Positions 8,157-16,508 of a DNA stretch of 52,163 nucleotides are shown in pieces. The stretch is from an uncultured Bacilli bacterium. GTDB lineage: Bacteria > Bacillota_I > Bacilli_A > RF39 > UBA660. A model generated the notes under the pieces. That model was given only the letters and a program-made list of their open reading frames with translations. It was not told where the DNA came from and searched no databases. Both the position numbers and the translations under genes were made by a program. The stretch is from NCBI GenBank assembly GCA_947629315.1, contig CANRDB010000008.1, positions 1 to 52,163 of the forward strand, given 5' to 3'. The stretch's first letter is position 1, and every line of letters starts with the position of its first letter.

Positions 8157-10139
8157 ATGAATGATGGTATGATAATATCCAATATAAAAGGATTAGGAAT
8201 TGATATGATTGAGGAGGCAAAATCAGGACACCCTGGAATTGTTTTGGGAGCAGCTCCCATTCTGTATACTCTTTATAAAAATCATATGAAGGTAAATACT
8301 TGTGATCCCAATTGGGTGAATCGTGATCGATTTGTCATGTCTGCTGGACATGGTTCTGCTTTATTGTATGCGACTCTCTATATGGTAGGATATGGTCTTA
8401 CGATAGATGATTTAAAGTCTTTTCGTAGAATTGGTTCGAAAACACCTGGACATCCGGAGGTAGGAACAACTCCTGGAGTGGATTGTTCGACGGGACCTTT
8501 AGGACAGGGGCTAGCGAATGCTGTAGGATTGGCTTTAGGGGAGAAATTACTAGAAGAACGATACCGTTTAAATCCTACTCGCAGTTTGATTGATTATCAT
8601 GTCTATGCCCTTGTGGGGGATGGAGATTTAATGGAAGGGGTTTCCTATGAAGCTGCTTCTTTTGCTGGTACTCTCAAATTAAATAACTTGATTGTTTTAT
8701 ATGATTCCAATGATGTTAGTTTAGACGGACCTATTCAAAAGACTTTTCAAGAGAATGTACGGGATCGTTTTAAAGCGATGGGATGGGAGACTATCCTAGT
8801 CAAAGAGGGAGATAAAGTGGAGGATATAGATAAAGCCATCCATCGTGCAAAGAAGTCTGATTTACCAACCCTCATTGAAGTGAAGACAAAGATTGGACAA
8901 GGTTCCCTTTTAGAAGGACAACATACGGTTCATGGAAAAGTTTTGACGGAAGAAGATGTCTCTCAATTGCGGATGCGTTTAGGACTACCGAATCAAGCTT
9001 TCTATGTCAATGAAGAAGAGGCTGCGAAATTAAGGGGACATATTGCGAGCCGAGTGAATGATTCCTATATGGCTTGGACGAAAAATTATCAAGAATATAC
9101 TTCTTTCGTAGGAGAGGAAGGCAAAATGTTGATAGATGGACTTTTCCATAACCAGTTAACGTACAATGTTTTTGATATCGGATTAGAGTGGAGAACACAT
9201 ACCAAGGAAGCCTTACGAGATACGAATGGAAAAATATTAGAAGAATTAGGAAAAAGAATTCCTCTTTTGGTAGGAGGAAGTGCGGATGTCGGTACGACAA
9301 CGAAGACGTATGTTTCAGAGTATTTAGATGTCAGTGCGGATTCGTTCCGTGGAAATAATATTTGGTTTGGTGTGAGGGAACATGCCATGGGAGCGATTTT
9401 AAATGGGTTAGCGCTTTCTCATTTAAGACCTTACGGTTCTGCTTTCTTGAGTTTTGCAGATTATATGAAACCACCAATGCGAATGGCTGCTCTGATGAAA
9501 CTTCCTGTTACTTATCTTTATACACATGATTCGATTGTGATTGGACCAGATGGTCCGACTCATCAACCAATTGAACAGTTGGCGATGTTAAGAGCTATTC
9601 CCAATATGAAAGTTTATCGTCCTGCGGATGCGAAAGAATTGTTAGGATGTTGGCAAATGATTTTGGATTCTAAAGAAAATCCGAGTGCTTTGGTGTTAAC
9701 CCGTCAAGAAGTAGAAGTGTTGGAAGAGACAGATTCTTCGCGGACGATGAAAGGTGGATATGTTGCTCTTGCGGAACAATCTCCTTTAAAATTGATATTA
9801 GTAGCGACGGGTTCAGAGGTACAGACGGCTAAGAATTTAGCGCATGAATTTATTCGTAGTGGTGAATTAGGAGTTCGTGTGGTCAGTATGCCTTGTTTAG
9901 AGCAATTTCAAGAGCAATCCTTAGAATATCAGAATAGCATTCTTCCTCCGGGTGTTTTTCGCGTAGTGATTGAAGCGGGAATTGCTTCAGGATGGGAAAG
10001 TGTTATCACGCATCCAAAATATATGATTGGTCTTTCAACATTTGGCTATAGTGGAACGAAAGATGAAGTATTGGAGGCTATGAATTTTAGTTATTCTAAA
10101 ATTAGAGAAAGATTATTTGAACTATTGAAACCACAATAG
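8157..10139 (+). CDS. tkt: Transketolase
   Basis: Thiamine-diphosphate enzyme that moves two-carbon units between ketose and aldose phosphates in the non-oxidative pentose phosphate pathway. Key segments are SGHPG, RDRFVMSAGHGSALLYA, the thiamine-diphosphate motif GDGDLMEGVSYEAASFAG, the pyrimidine domain WFGVREHAMG, and THDSIVIGPDGPTHQPIEQL with its active-site His residues. At 660 residues it has normal length and all three domains. AGGAGT precedes the start. It follows the SOS peptide and precedes yneF, as in Bacillus subtilis. A terminator hairpin is built from its last codons. Confidence 0.96.
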   Translation: MNDGMIISNIKGLGIDMIEEAKSGHPGIVLGAAPILYTLYKNHMKVNTCDPNWVNRDRFVMSAGHGSALLYATLYMVGYGLTIDDLKSFRRIGSKTPGHPEVGTTPGVDCSTGPLGQGLANAVGLALGEKLLEERYRLNPTRSLIDYHVYALVGDGDLMEGVSYEAASFAGTLKLNNLIVLYDSNDVSLDGPIQKTFQENVRDRFKAMGWETILVKEGDKVEDIDKAIHRAKKSDLPTLIEVKTKIGQGSLLEGQHTVHGKVLTEEDVSQLRMRLGLPNQAFYVNEEEAAKLRGHIASRVNDSYMAWTKNYQEYTSFVGEEGKMLIDGLFHNQLTYNVFDIGLEWRTHTKEALRDTNGKILEELGKRIPLLVGGSADVGTTTKTYVSEYLDVSADSFRGNNIWFGVREHAMGAILNGLALSHLRPYGSAFLSFADYMKPPMRMAALMKLPVTYLYTHDSIVIGPDGPTHQPIEQLAMLRAIPNMKVYRPADAKELLGCWQMILDSKENPSALVLTRQEVEVLEETDSSRTMKGGYVALAEQSPLKLILVATGSEVQTAKNLAHEFIRSGELGVRVVSMPCLEQFQEQSLEYQNSILPPGVFRVVIEAGIASGWESVITHPKYMIGLSTFGYSGTKDEVLEAMNFSYSKIRERLFELLKPQ

Positions 10140-10149
10140 TTCTTTTTTT
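10119..10149 (+). terminator. Terminator overlapping the tkt 3' end
   Basis: GAACTATTG pairs with CAATAGTTC (nine base pairs, six-base loop), followed by seven T. The stem includes the last six codons and the stop codon of tkt. Confidence 0.88.
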
Positions 10150-10232
10150 GTAGTCTTTTACATAGAATAAATTAAGTCTTGTATTTTTAGCCATTCTTTA
10201 GTAAAATAAAACATATGAAAGGACTGATGATT

Positions 10233-10451
10233 GTGGGTCTATTAGTAGATTTACTACAAGTATTCGTAGGAATTCTAATCGGTGGTGTAATTGGTTTTTT
10301 TGTCGCACGGAAATACATGCAGAAATACTTAAAAAAGAATCCACCAATTAATGAACAAATGATTCGTACCATGATGATGCAGATGGGAAGAACACCAAGT
10401 CAAAAACAAGTGAATCAAATGATGAAAGCAATGGCTAAGTATATGGACTAG
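10233..10451 (+). CDS. yneF: YneF family (UPF0154) membrane protein
   Basis: Small single-span membrane protein of unknown function, conserved across Bacilli. The N-terminal membrane segment is followed by [19 protein letters not shown] and a Met/Gln-rich helix with [13 protein letters not shown], both hallmarks of the family. I start at GTG 10233: AAAGGA (10218-10223) is nine bases upstream and the product is then 72 residues, the length of Bacillus YneF. The frame is open from ATG 10215, and ATG 10227 sits too close to the Shine-Dalgarno site. Its place after tkt matches Bacillus. Confidence 0.9.
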   Translation: MGLLVDLLQVFVGILIGGVIGFFVARKYMQKYLKKNPPINEQMIRTMMMQMGRTPSQKQVNQMMKAMAKYMD

Positions 10452-10461
10452 CCATTTTTTT
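10431..10461 (+). terminator. Terminator overlapping the yneF 3' end
   Basis: ATGGCTA pairs with TAGCCAT across an 11-base loop, followed by T residues. The left arm is coding and the right arm contains the stop codon. Confidence 0.75.
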
Positions 10462-10475
10462 ATGGGAGGAATACT

Positions 10476-11681
10476 TTGAAACTTTCAAAATTAAAAGAGA
10501 TAATAGGGGCAACGGGAGAGATTAGAGAGGATAGGGAGTTTGCTCATGTCCAAATGTCTAGCCAGGAGATGGAACCAAATGATGTCTTTTTAGTGTATGG
10601 AAAAGGAATTTCCTACGTGACGGATGCGATTCAAAAAGGGGCTATCGCTATCATTACGGAAGAGAATATTACCAGTTCGGATTGTTGCATCTTAAGGGTA
10701 GGAAAAGTATTGGATGCTTTAGGAAAGTTAGGCCGATATTACCGAGAACAATTTCAGGGGAAAGTGATTGCGATTACTGGAAGTAATGGCAAAACAAGTA
10801 CGAAAGAAATCTTAAGGTTTTTACTTTCCTTTGATTATCACGTACTCGCGAATGTAGAAAGTGAAAACAATCATATAGGGGTTCCAAAAACATTATTACA
10901 ATTAGATCGTTCTTATGATTTTGTCGTATTAGAACTAGGAATGAATCATGCAGGAGAGATTTCCTATCTATCCCATATTGCCAGACCGGATATTGGGATT
11001 ATTACAAATATTGGAACAGCCCATATAGGAAATTTAGGAAGTAAAGAGAATATTTTAAAAGCAAAATTAGAATTATTAGAAGCAAATCCGCAAATGGAGT
11101 TATTTGTAAATGGGGAAGATGAATATCTAAAAAAAGTAAAAGCAACATTGGTGTATCCTGAATATGCATCATATGGTACCGTTCCTGCCATCGATGTTTC
11201 GTTAGCGGGAAAAGTATGTGAGTATTTGGGATATGATTCTAAAGAAATTAATCGAAGACTTTCTTCTTTTAAAGGAGTTCACTCACGGATGCAATGGATT
11301 ACAGTAGGGGATAAAACCATTGTGGATGATGCCTATAATGCTTCTTTAGAATCCTTTCGGTTCGCACTTCAAATTCTCAGCCAATATCCGAATCGAAAAA
11401 TTATTATTTTAGGAGATTTCTTAGAACTGGGAGAATATAGTTCTACCATTCATCTACAATTAGGAGAAGAAGTTCAAAAATATGAGAATATCGTACTCAT
11501 GACTTATGGAGAAGAAACATCCATTTTAAAGAATCAACCTCATTTTTATCAACTAGAAACCTTAAAAGAATATCTATCGCATTTTCCTTTTGAGTCAGGG
11601 GATATCATTTATTTAAAAGCTTCTCACAAAATAGGTCTTTCTAAACTAGTTCCTTATTTGAAGACCACTTGTATTTTTTAA
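10476..11681 (+). CDS. murF: UDP-MurNAc-tripeptide--D-Ala-D-Ala ligase
   Basis: Last cytoplasmic amino-acid ligase of peptidoglycan precursor synthesis; it adds D-Ala-D-Ala to the UDP-MurNAc tripeptide. The ATP-binding loop is ITGSNGKTSTKEI (about residue 105-117), followed by ESENNHIGVPKTLL, ELGMNHAGEI and ITNIGTAHIG. The C-terminal domain has DDAYNASLESF and ILGDFLELGEYS. At 401 residues it is slightly shorter than the 450 or so usual for MurF, mainly because the segment between the central and C-terminal domains is brief. The start is TTG 10476 with GGGAGGA at 10464-10470. The promoter of the next operon overlaps its 3' end. Confidence 0.93.
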   Translation: MKLSKLKEIIGATGEIREDREFAHVQMSSQEMEPNDVFLVYGKGISYVTDAIQKGAIAIITEENITSSDCCILRVGKVLDALGKLGRYYREQFQGKVIAITGSNGKTSTKEILRFLLSFDYHVLANVESENNHIGVPKTLLQLDRSYDFVVLELGMNHAGEISYLSHIARPDIGIITNIGTAHIGNLGSKENILKAKLELLEANPQMELFVNGEDEYLKKVKATLVYPEYASYGTVPAIDVSLAGKVCEYLGYDSKEINRRLSSFKGVHSRMQWITVGDKTIVDDAYNASLESFRFALQILSQYPNRKIIILGDFLELGEYSSTIHLQLGEEVQKYENIVLMTYGEETSILKNQPHFYQLETLKEYLSHFPFESGDIIYLKASHKIGLSKLVPYLKTTCIF

Positions 11682-11696
11682 AATTTGTGGTACAAT
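11669..11696 (+). promoter_or_regulatory. Promoter of the six-paralogue array
   Basis: TTGTAT (11669-11674) and TACAAT (11691-11696) are separated by 16 bases, and TGG directly before the -10 makes it extended. It overlaps the last four codons of murF. It is the only clear promoter for the downstream array. Confidence 0.7.
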
Positions 11697-11699
11697 AAG

Positions 11700-11753
11700 T
11701 TCATTGTTTTGTCAATGAATACGTATCTTAGGAAAAGATTACTTTTCCTTTTT
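11700..11753 (+). promoter_or_regulatory. Leader hairpins with terminator-like attenuator
   Basis: Two hairpins lie between the array promoter and its first start codon. The first pairs TTCATTG (11700-11706) with CAATGAA (11713-11719). The second pairs AGGAAAAG (11730-11737) with CTTTTCCT (11742-11749) around ATTA and runs into T residues to 11753, as an intrinsic terminator does. A second TTCATTG (11752-11758) could compete for CAATGAA. This looks like an attenuator but could simply insulate the array from murF transcription. Confidence 0.55.
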
Positions 11754-11779
11754 CATTGAGAGAATGGAAAGGGGTTCTT

Positions 11780-12409
11780 ATGAGCAAATACTATTATTAC
11801 GGCTTTCGGGGTACTAATCTTACAAAGATTTGTTCACAATTATTAGAAATTATATCTTCTGAGGCGATTAAGCCAAAACGTTCTCTCGGGTTTACAGTAG
11901 CGAATGGTTATAATGGTCTAGACTATGTCAGTATCTGTCAGAAAAAAACGGATGGAGAATATCAAAGACGTATTCAAGAGGGGTATTTATCTGCTTACAG
12001 TTGGTATATTCATAATCATTTTTGTTTTATTATTTCAGAGAATGTAAAAGCAATTACGCCTGAGTTGGTTTCTGTTTTTCATTTTCAAAGTATTCAGGAC
12101 TTTGTTCAACATTGTTTTCACGATCTAGATGAGCGGTATAGTGATATGTTTGATGAGTATCAAGTGAAAGGAGAAATTCCTCTTTCTAAGATAGTAGGAA
12201 TTGGTATTCCCACTACGGAAATAGAGACTCGTCAAGAAGAAGAGATTCAAGATTCTCTTATGCAATTATTGAATGCTGCCCAAGAAAAAGAATGGGATGT
12301 TGTGGATACTAGTGATTTTCACTTTGTCGACCAATATGAGAGTCTAAAAGAAACAGGAAAAGAGAAAGTATATCAGATTTCTCGTGGAAAGAGGAATTTA
12401 GATGAGTAA
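11780..12409 (+). CDS. Paralogue array member 1, ART-like unknown
   Basis: First of six tandem copies of an unnamed soluble family. 209 residues. Shared landmarks: N-terminal YYYYGF (the family His is Tyr here), SSEAIKPKRSL, GYNGLDYVSICQK, NHFCFIISEN, then RYSDMFDEYQVKGEIPLSK with IVGIGIP, and VVDTSDFHFVDQYE near the end. The block from DEYQ to GIGIP resembles the catalytic-Glu strand of DarT-type ADP-ribosyltransferases; this is inference. There is no signal peptide or membrane segment. ATG 11780 is preferred over upstream TTG 11756 because GGAAAGGGG lies just ahead and the other copies begin at the same point. It overlaps copy 2 by eight bases. Confidence 0.8.
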   Translation: MSKYYYYGFRGTNLTKICSQLLEIISSEAIKPKRSLGFTVANGYNGLDYVSICQKKTDGEYQRRIQEGYLSAYSWYIHNHFCFIISENVKAITPELVSVFHFQSIQDFVQHCFHDLDERYSDMFDEYQVKGEIPLSKIVGIGIPTTEIETRQEEEIQDSLMQLLNAAQEKEWDVVDTSDFHFVDQYESLKETGKEKVYQISRGKRNLDE

Positions 12410-13001
12410 GTATTACTATCATGGAATTACGGATAATACAAAGGGCTTATCTGTGATGTATGGTATTTTTAAAGAGGGTGCGATTAAGTGCCGAAAACAT
12501 CTATGGAAAGAACAGTATAAACCTTATGGGGGATATAATGGTATTTATTATGTCAGTGTCTGTCAAAAATTAGAAGAAGGGGTATCGGGAGAACAAGCTT
12601 ATCGGTGGTTTATTCAAAATCGATTTTGTTTAATTTTAGAGGAAAATTTACCGGCTATTAAGACGATTACGTTAGGGAGTCATCTATCTATTGAACAACA
12701 CTTAAAATTATTGAAAGAAGTAAGTTCTCTATCCGAAAATCGTTGTAGTGATTTAGTAGATGAGTGGCAGGTAAAAGGGGATATTCCTCTTTCTTCTGTC
12801 GTGGGCATTGGTTTACCGGTAAGACAAATTTTTCGGGATGGATTAGTGAAACAAAGGAAAGACTTTTATCGACTTTTAAAAATCATCAAGATGGCTCATT
12901 CTCTTCATATCGATATTGTGGATAGTAGTCAACCAAATTTTGCCGAACGATATGAGAGTCGAACGGATAAACGAGCTAGGAAGGTCAAGAAATATGAATA
13001 A
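12402..13001 (+). CDS. Paralogue array member 2, ART-like unknown
   Basis: 199 residues with the full family pattern: SKYYYHGI, FKEGAIKCRKHL, GGYNGIYYVSVCQK, NRFCLILEEN, CSDLVDEWQVKGDIPLSS with VVGIGLP, and IDIVDSSQPNFAERYE, then a basic tail (KRARKVKKYE). It keeps both the N-terminal His-Gly and the DEW glutamate, so it is a candidate active copy if the transferase idea is right. Its ATGAGTAA start overlaps the stop of copy 1, with a ribosome-binding site (GGAAAGAGG) inside copy 1's end. It is soluble, with no targeting signal. Confidence 0.8.
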   Translation: MSKYYYHGITDNTKGLSVMYGIFKEGAIKCRKHLWKEQYKPYGGYNGIYYVSVCQKLEEGVSGEQAYRWFIQNRFCLILEENLPAIKTITLGSHLSIEQHLKLLKEVSSLSENRCSDLVDEWQVKGDIPLSSVVGIGLPVRQIFRDGLVKQRKDFYRLLKIIKMAHSLHIDIVDSSQPNFAERYESRTDKRARKVKKYE

Positions 13002-13518
13002 GTGTTATTATTATGGAATTCAAAATGATGAGGAGTTAGAGACGGTTTATCAGATATTGACAACAGGTGGAATTAAAAGTGAACAATTATTAAACCGTAA
13101 TAAAAAGGGCTCTTCATGTGGGAAGAATTATATTTCAATTTGTCAAAAGGAGTCTCCATCGAAAAAAAATTCAAACAATGCTTTTGATCAGTATATTCAG
13201 GGAAAGTATTGTTTCATTTTATCAGATATGATTCCTATTTTACCACTAGAATCAGATGTCGAAGAACTACCATTAGACTGCTACCGAGTACTAGGAGAAA
13301 TCTCTCTTGATCAGATGATGGCAATCGGTATTCCTAGTCTAGAAATGAAAAGAATTCAAGAGGTTGGCTCTATCGAAGAACGAGAAATATTAGAGACGAT
13401 TCAAAGACTTACAGAGTCATTAAGATTAGAGATTGTGGATAGTAGTGCGAAAAATTTTGAGGAACATTATGAAAAAGGGTTCAAGAAAAATAAAAGTAAA
13501 ATAAAAAATAGGGGGTAA
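12994..13518 (+). CDS. Paralogue array member 3, shortened and divergent
   Basis: The shortest copy (174 residues). N-terminal NKCYYYGI replaces the family His with Tyr. YISICQK and YCFILSD are kept, but the long middle loop is contracted and the DEWQVKGEIP block has become LDCYRVLGEIS, so the conserved Glu is lost. AIGIP and IVDSSAKNFEEHYE are retained, as is a Lys-rich tail. Both candidate catalytic residues are missing, which suggests a regulatory or decaying member. The start is ATG 12994, overlapping copy 2's stop (ATGAATAA); a longer upstream frame runs through copy 2 and is not used. Its reading frame is intact. Confidence 0.75.
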   Translation: MNKCYYYGIQNDEELETVYQILTTGGIKSEQLLNRNKKGSSCGKNYISICQKESPSKKNSNNAFDQYIQGKYCFILSDMIPILPLESDVEELPLDCYRVLGEISLDQMMAIGIPSLEMKRIQEVGSIEEREILETIQRLTESLRLEIVDSSAKNFEEHYEKGFKKNKSKIKNRG

Positions 13519-13523
13519 GACTA

Positions 13524-14177
13524 GTGAGTTATTTTTGGGGACATAGTAAATGTTATTTACATGGAGTGCGTCCTACACAAGCCGGTAGAGTCATTGATAA
13601 ACTCTATCAAATTTTTGTCGACCAAGAAATTAAGACAAAAGATAAATTAAACTATGAACGAGATTATGGATTCAATGGAAAATATTATGTGAGTGTTTGT
13701 CGGAAGATGCCCGTTTTCTCTCATTTTTTTGCCTCTTATTGTTCTGCTTATTATGGGTTTGTGAGAAATCATTTTTGTTTTATGATGAGAGATTGCATGA
13801 AAGTTGTTTCAACGTCAACGATTACAGTGGAACAGTATTCGGAGAATATAGAGTATTATAAAATATTGAAAGAAAAGTATCCAATGGAGAGAATTAGCGA
13901 TATGTATGATGAGTTTCAAGTATATGGGTCTATTCCTTTTTCAGAAGTGATTGCTTTTGGCATACCTATTAAACATCTAAATGATTATTTGGAATCGAAA
14001 GAGGATTGGGAAAAATTTCGGGAAGTTCTGGCTATGGCAGAGGCTTTAGGACTGGATCTTGTCGATAGTAGTGCATTTGGTTATGTTGAGAAATATGAAT
14101 GGGCTAAAAAGGTTCATAAAAATGTGAATGGAACAAAAGTATTAAAGAAAATTGCGAAAACATATAAGGGGGATTAG
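13524..14177 (+). CDS. Paralogue array member 4, ART-like unknown
   Basis: The longest copy (217 residues), with five extra residues before the family start (SYFWGHSKCYLHGV). Landmarks are QEIKTKDKL, YGFNGKYYVSVCRK, NHFCFMMRD, RISDMYDEFQVYGSIPFSE with VIAFGIP, and LDLVDSSAFGYVEKYE, followed by a Lys-rich tail. It keeps the His-Gly and the DEF glutamate. The start is GTG 13524 with GGGGG (13511-13515) eight bases upstream, five bases after the stop of copy 3. This junction differs from the ATGAGTAA overlaps elsewhere in the array. Confidence 0.78.
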   Translation: MSYFWGHSKCYLHGVRPTQAGRVIDKLYQIFVDQEIKTKDKLNYERDYGFNGKYYVSVCRKMPVFSHFFASYCSAYYGFVRNHFCFMMRDCMKVVSTSTITVEQYSENIEYYKILKEKYPMERISDMYDEFQVYGSIPFSEVIAFGIPIKHLNDYLESKEDWEKFREVLAMAEALGLDLVDSSAFGYVEKYEWAKKVHKNVNGTKVLKKIAKTYKGD

Positions 14178-14178
14178 G

Positions 14179-14769
14179 ATGGAACAATTTTATTATCATG
14201 GTATCCAAGAGGGGGCGGATGGAATTATGACGATGCTTCGCATTTTAAAGTCAGAATCTATCCAATCGAAACGATTACTTCAATATGCGAGTGAGGGAGG
14301 ATTTAATGGTTTGGATTACGTTAGTGTGTGTAAATGGAATCCAAAGGATATGGTCAAAAAAGATTCCTCTTTCCCAATTTGGATTCAAAATCATTTTTGT
14401 ATGATTCTCTCTCAGAATACTCCTGCTACTAAGACCAATTATTTACCAGGAGGAAGAGATTTATCGCAATCCGATTTAAAGGCCTTTTTAGATACGCATC
14501 GTTATGAGCGATATAGTGATGTAGCAGATGAATGGCAAGTGAAAGATGAGATTCCAAGTGAGTACTGGGTTGGAGTTGGGTTACCAACCAAGTGGATTTT
14601 AGAAGAAATTTCTCATCATCTAGATCGAACCCATTTATTAGCGCTAAAAGAGTTATTAGAAGTAGCGAATGCTTTAGGACTTGATTTAGTCGATAGTAGT
14701 CGTCCACATTTTGTCGAAGAATATGAAAAGCAGTATGCTTTGAAAGGAAAGAAATATCGTTATGAGTAA
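14179..14769 (+). CDS. Paralogue array member 5, ART-like unknown
   Basis: 196 residues: EQFYYHGI, KSESIQSKRLL, GGFNGLDYVSVCKW, NHFCMILSQN, RYSDVADEWQVKDEIPSEY with WVGVGLP, and LDLVDSSRPHFVEEYE. It keeps the His-Gly and DEW residues. I place the start at ATG 14179, one base after copy 4's stop codon, with AAGGGGG at 14166-14172. The longer frame from 14152 lies inside copy 4 and adds a non-family leader. Its stop overlaps the start of copy 6 (ATGAGTAA). It is soluble, with no signal sequence. Confidence 0.8.
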   Translation: MEQFYYHGIQEGADGIMTMLRILKSESIQSKRLLQYASEGGFNGLDYVSVCKWNPKDMVKKDSSFPIWIQNHFCMILSQNTPATKTNYLPGGRDLSQSDLKAFLDTHRYERYSDVADEWQVKDEIPSEYWVGVGLPTKWILEEISHHLDRTHLLALKELLEVANALGLDLVDSSRPHFVEEYEKQYALKGKKYRYE

Positions 14770-15364
14770 GTATTTTTATCATGGAGTACGGGGAGTCTTT
14801 TTAGAGGATATTCTAGATACCGTCCTTTCAATCTTACACGATGGGAGAGTGAAGACGAAAGGTCAATTAAATAGTACCAATAAGTATGGCTTTAATGGTA
14901 TGGAGTATATCAGTTTATGTCGGAAAGAAAAGAACCGAGAATATAGAAGACGAAGAGGAGAAGCAACGGCTTATACCAACTATATTTATGATGAGTTTTG
15001 TTTTATCTTTCGCGATACTATCCGAGCTGAAAAAACGATGAACTGTGATTTTTTATCTACGATATCTGCTTTTTATGAATTACTTCAGAAATACCCAGAT
15101 GAGAGAATTAGTTTACTGTTTGATGAGTGGCAATTCAAAGGAGCACTTCCGTTAACGGAGTGTATAGGAATAGGTATTCCTTTAGAACATATTGAAAAAG
15201 ACAAAGATAGTGTCACTTTAAAGAAATTAAAACAAGTTCTTTTGTTAGCCGATGCCCTTGGTATCGATATTATCAATAGTAGTGATCCCTATTTCATTGA
15301 AAAATATGAAATGCGAAAAAAATGGAATTGCCAAAAAAGAATAGTAATTGACCCTAAATTATAG
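14762..15364 (+). CDS. Paralogue array member 6, ART-like unknown
   Basis: Last copy, 200 residues: SKYFYHGV, HDGRVKTKGQL, YGFNGMEYISLCRK, DEFCFIFRD, RISLLFDEWQFKGALPLTE with CIGIGIP, and IDIINSSDPYFIEKYE. It keeps the His-Gly and DEW residues. It starts inside copy 5's stop (ATGAGTAA) with GAAAGGAAAG upstream. Only 25 bases separate it from tgt, and that gap holds a TATAAT for tgt but no terminator, so array transcripts may run into tgt. Confidence 0.8.
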   Translation: MSKYFYHGVRGVFLEDILDTVLSILHDGRVKTKGQLNSTNKYGFNGMEYISLCRKEKNREYRRRRGEATAYTNYIYDEFCFIFRDTIRAEKTMNCDFLSTISAFYELLQKYPDERISLLFDEWQFKGALPLTECIGIGIPLEHIEKDKDSVTLKKLKQVLLLADALGIDIINSSDPYFIEKYEMRKKWNCQKRIVIDPKL

Positions 15365-15370
15365 TATAAT
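15365..15370 (+). promoter_or_regulatory. -10 element of tgt
   Basis: TATAAT lies 19 bases before the tgt start codon, immediately after the array's last stop codon. No good -35 box sits 16-18 bases upstream, so the element is only moderately supported. Confidence 0.4.
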
Positions 15371-15377
15371 GCAATAA

Positions 15378-16505
<1,128 letters not shown>

Positions 16506-16508
16506 GAT

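Noticed and set aside
11780-15364. CRISPR or DNA repeat array
   Set aside because: The repetition is at protein level only. There are no short identical direct repeats with spacers.
11780-15364. Recent horizontal insertion of the paralogue array
   Set aside because: Base composition and ribosome-binding sites look like the neighbours, and no integrase, flanking repeat or tRNA is seen. The locus could still be variable between strains.
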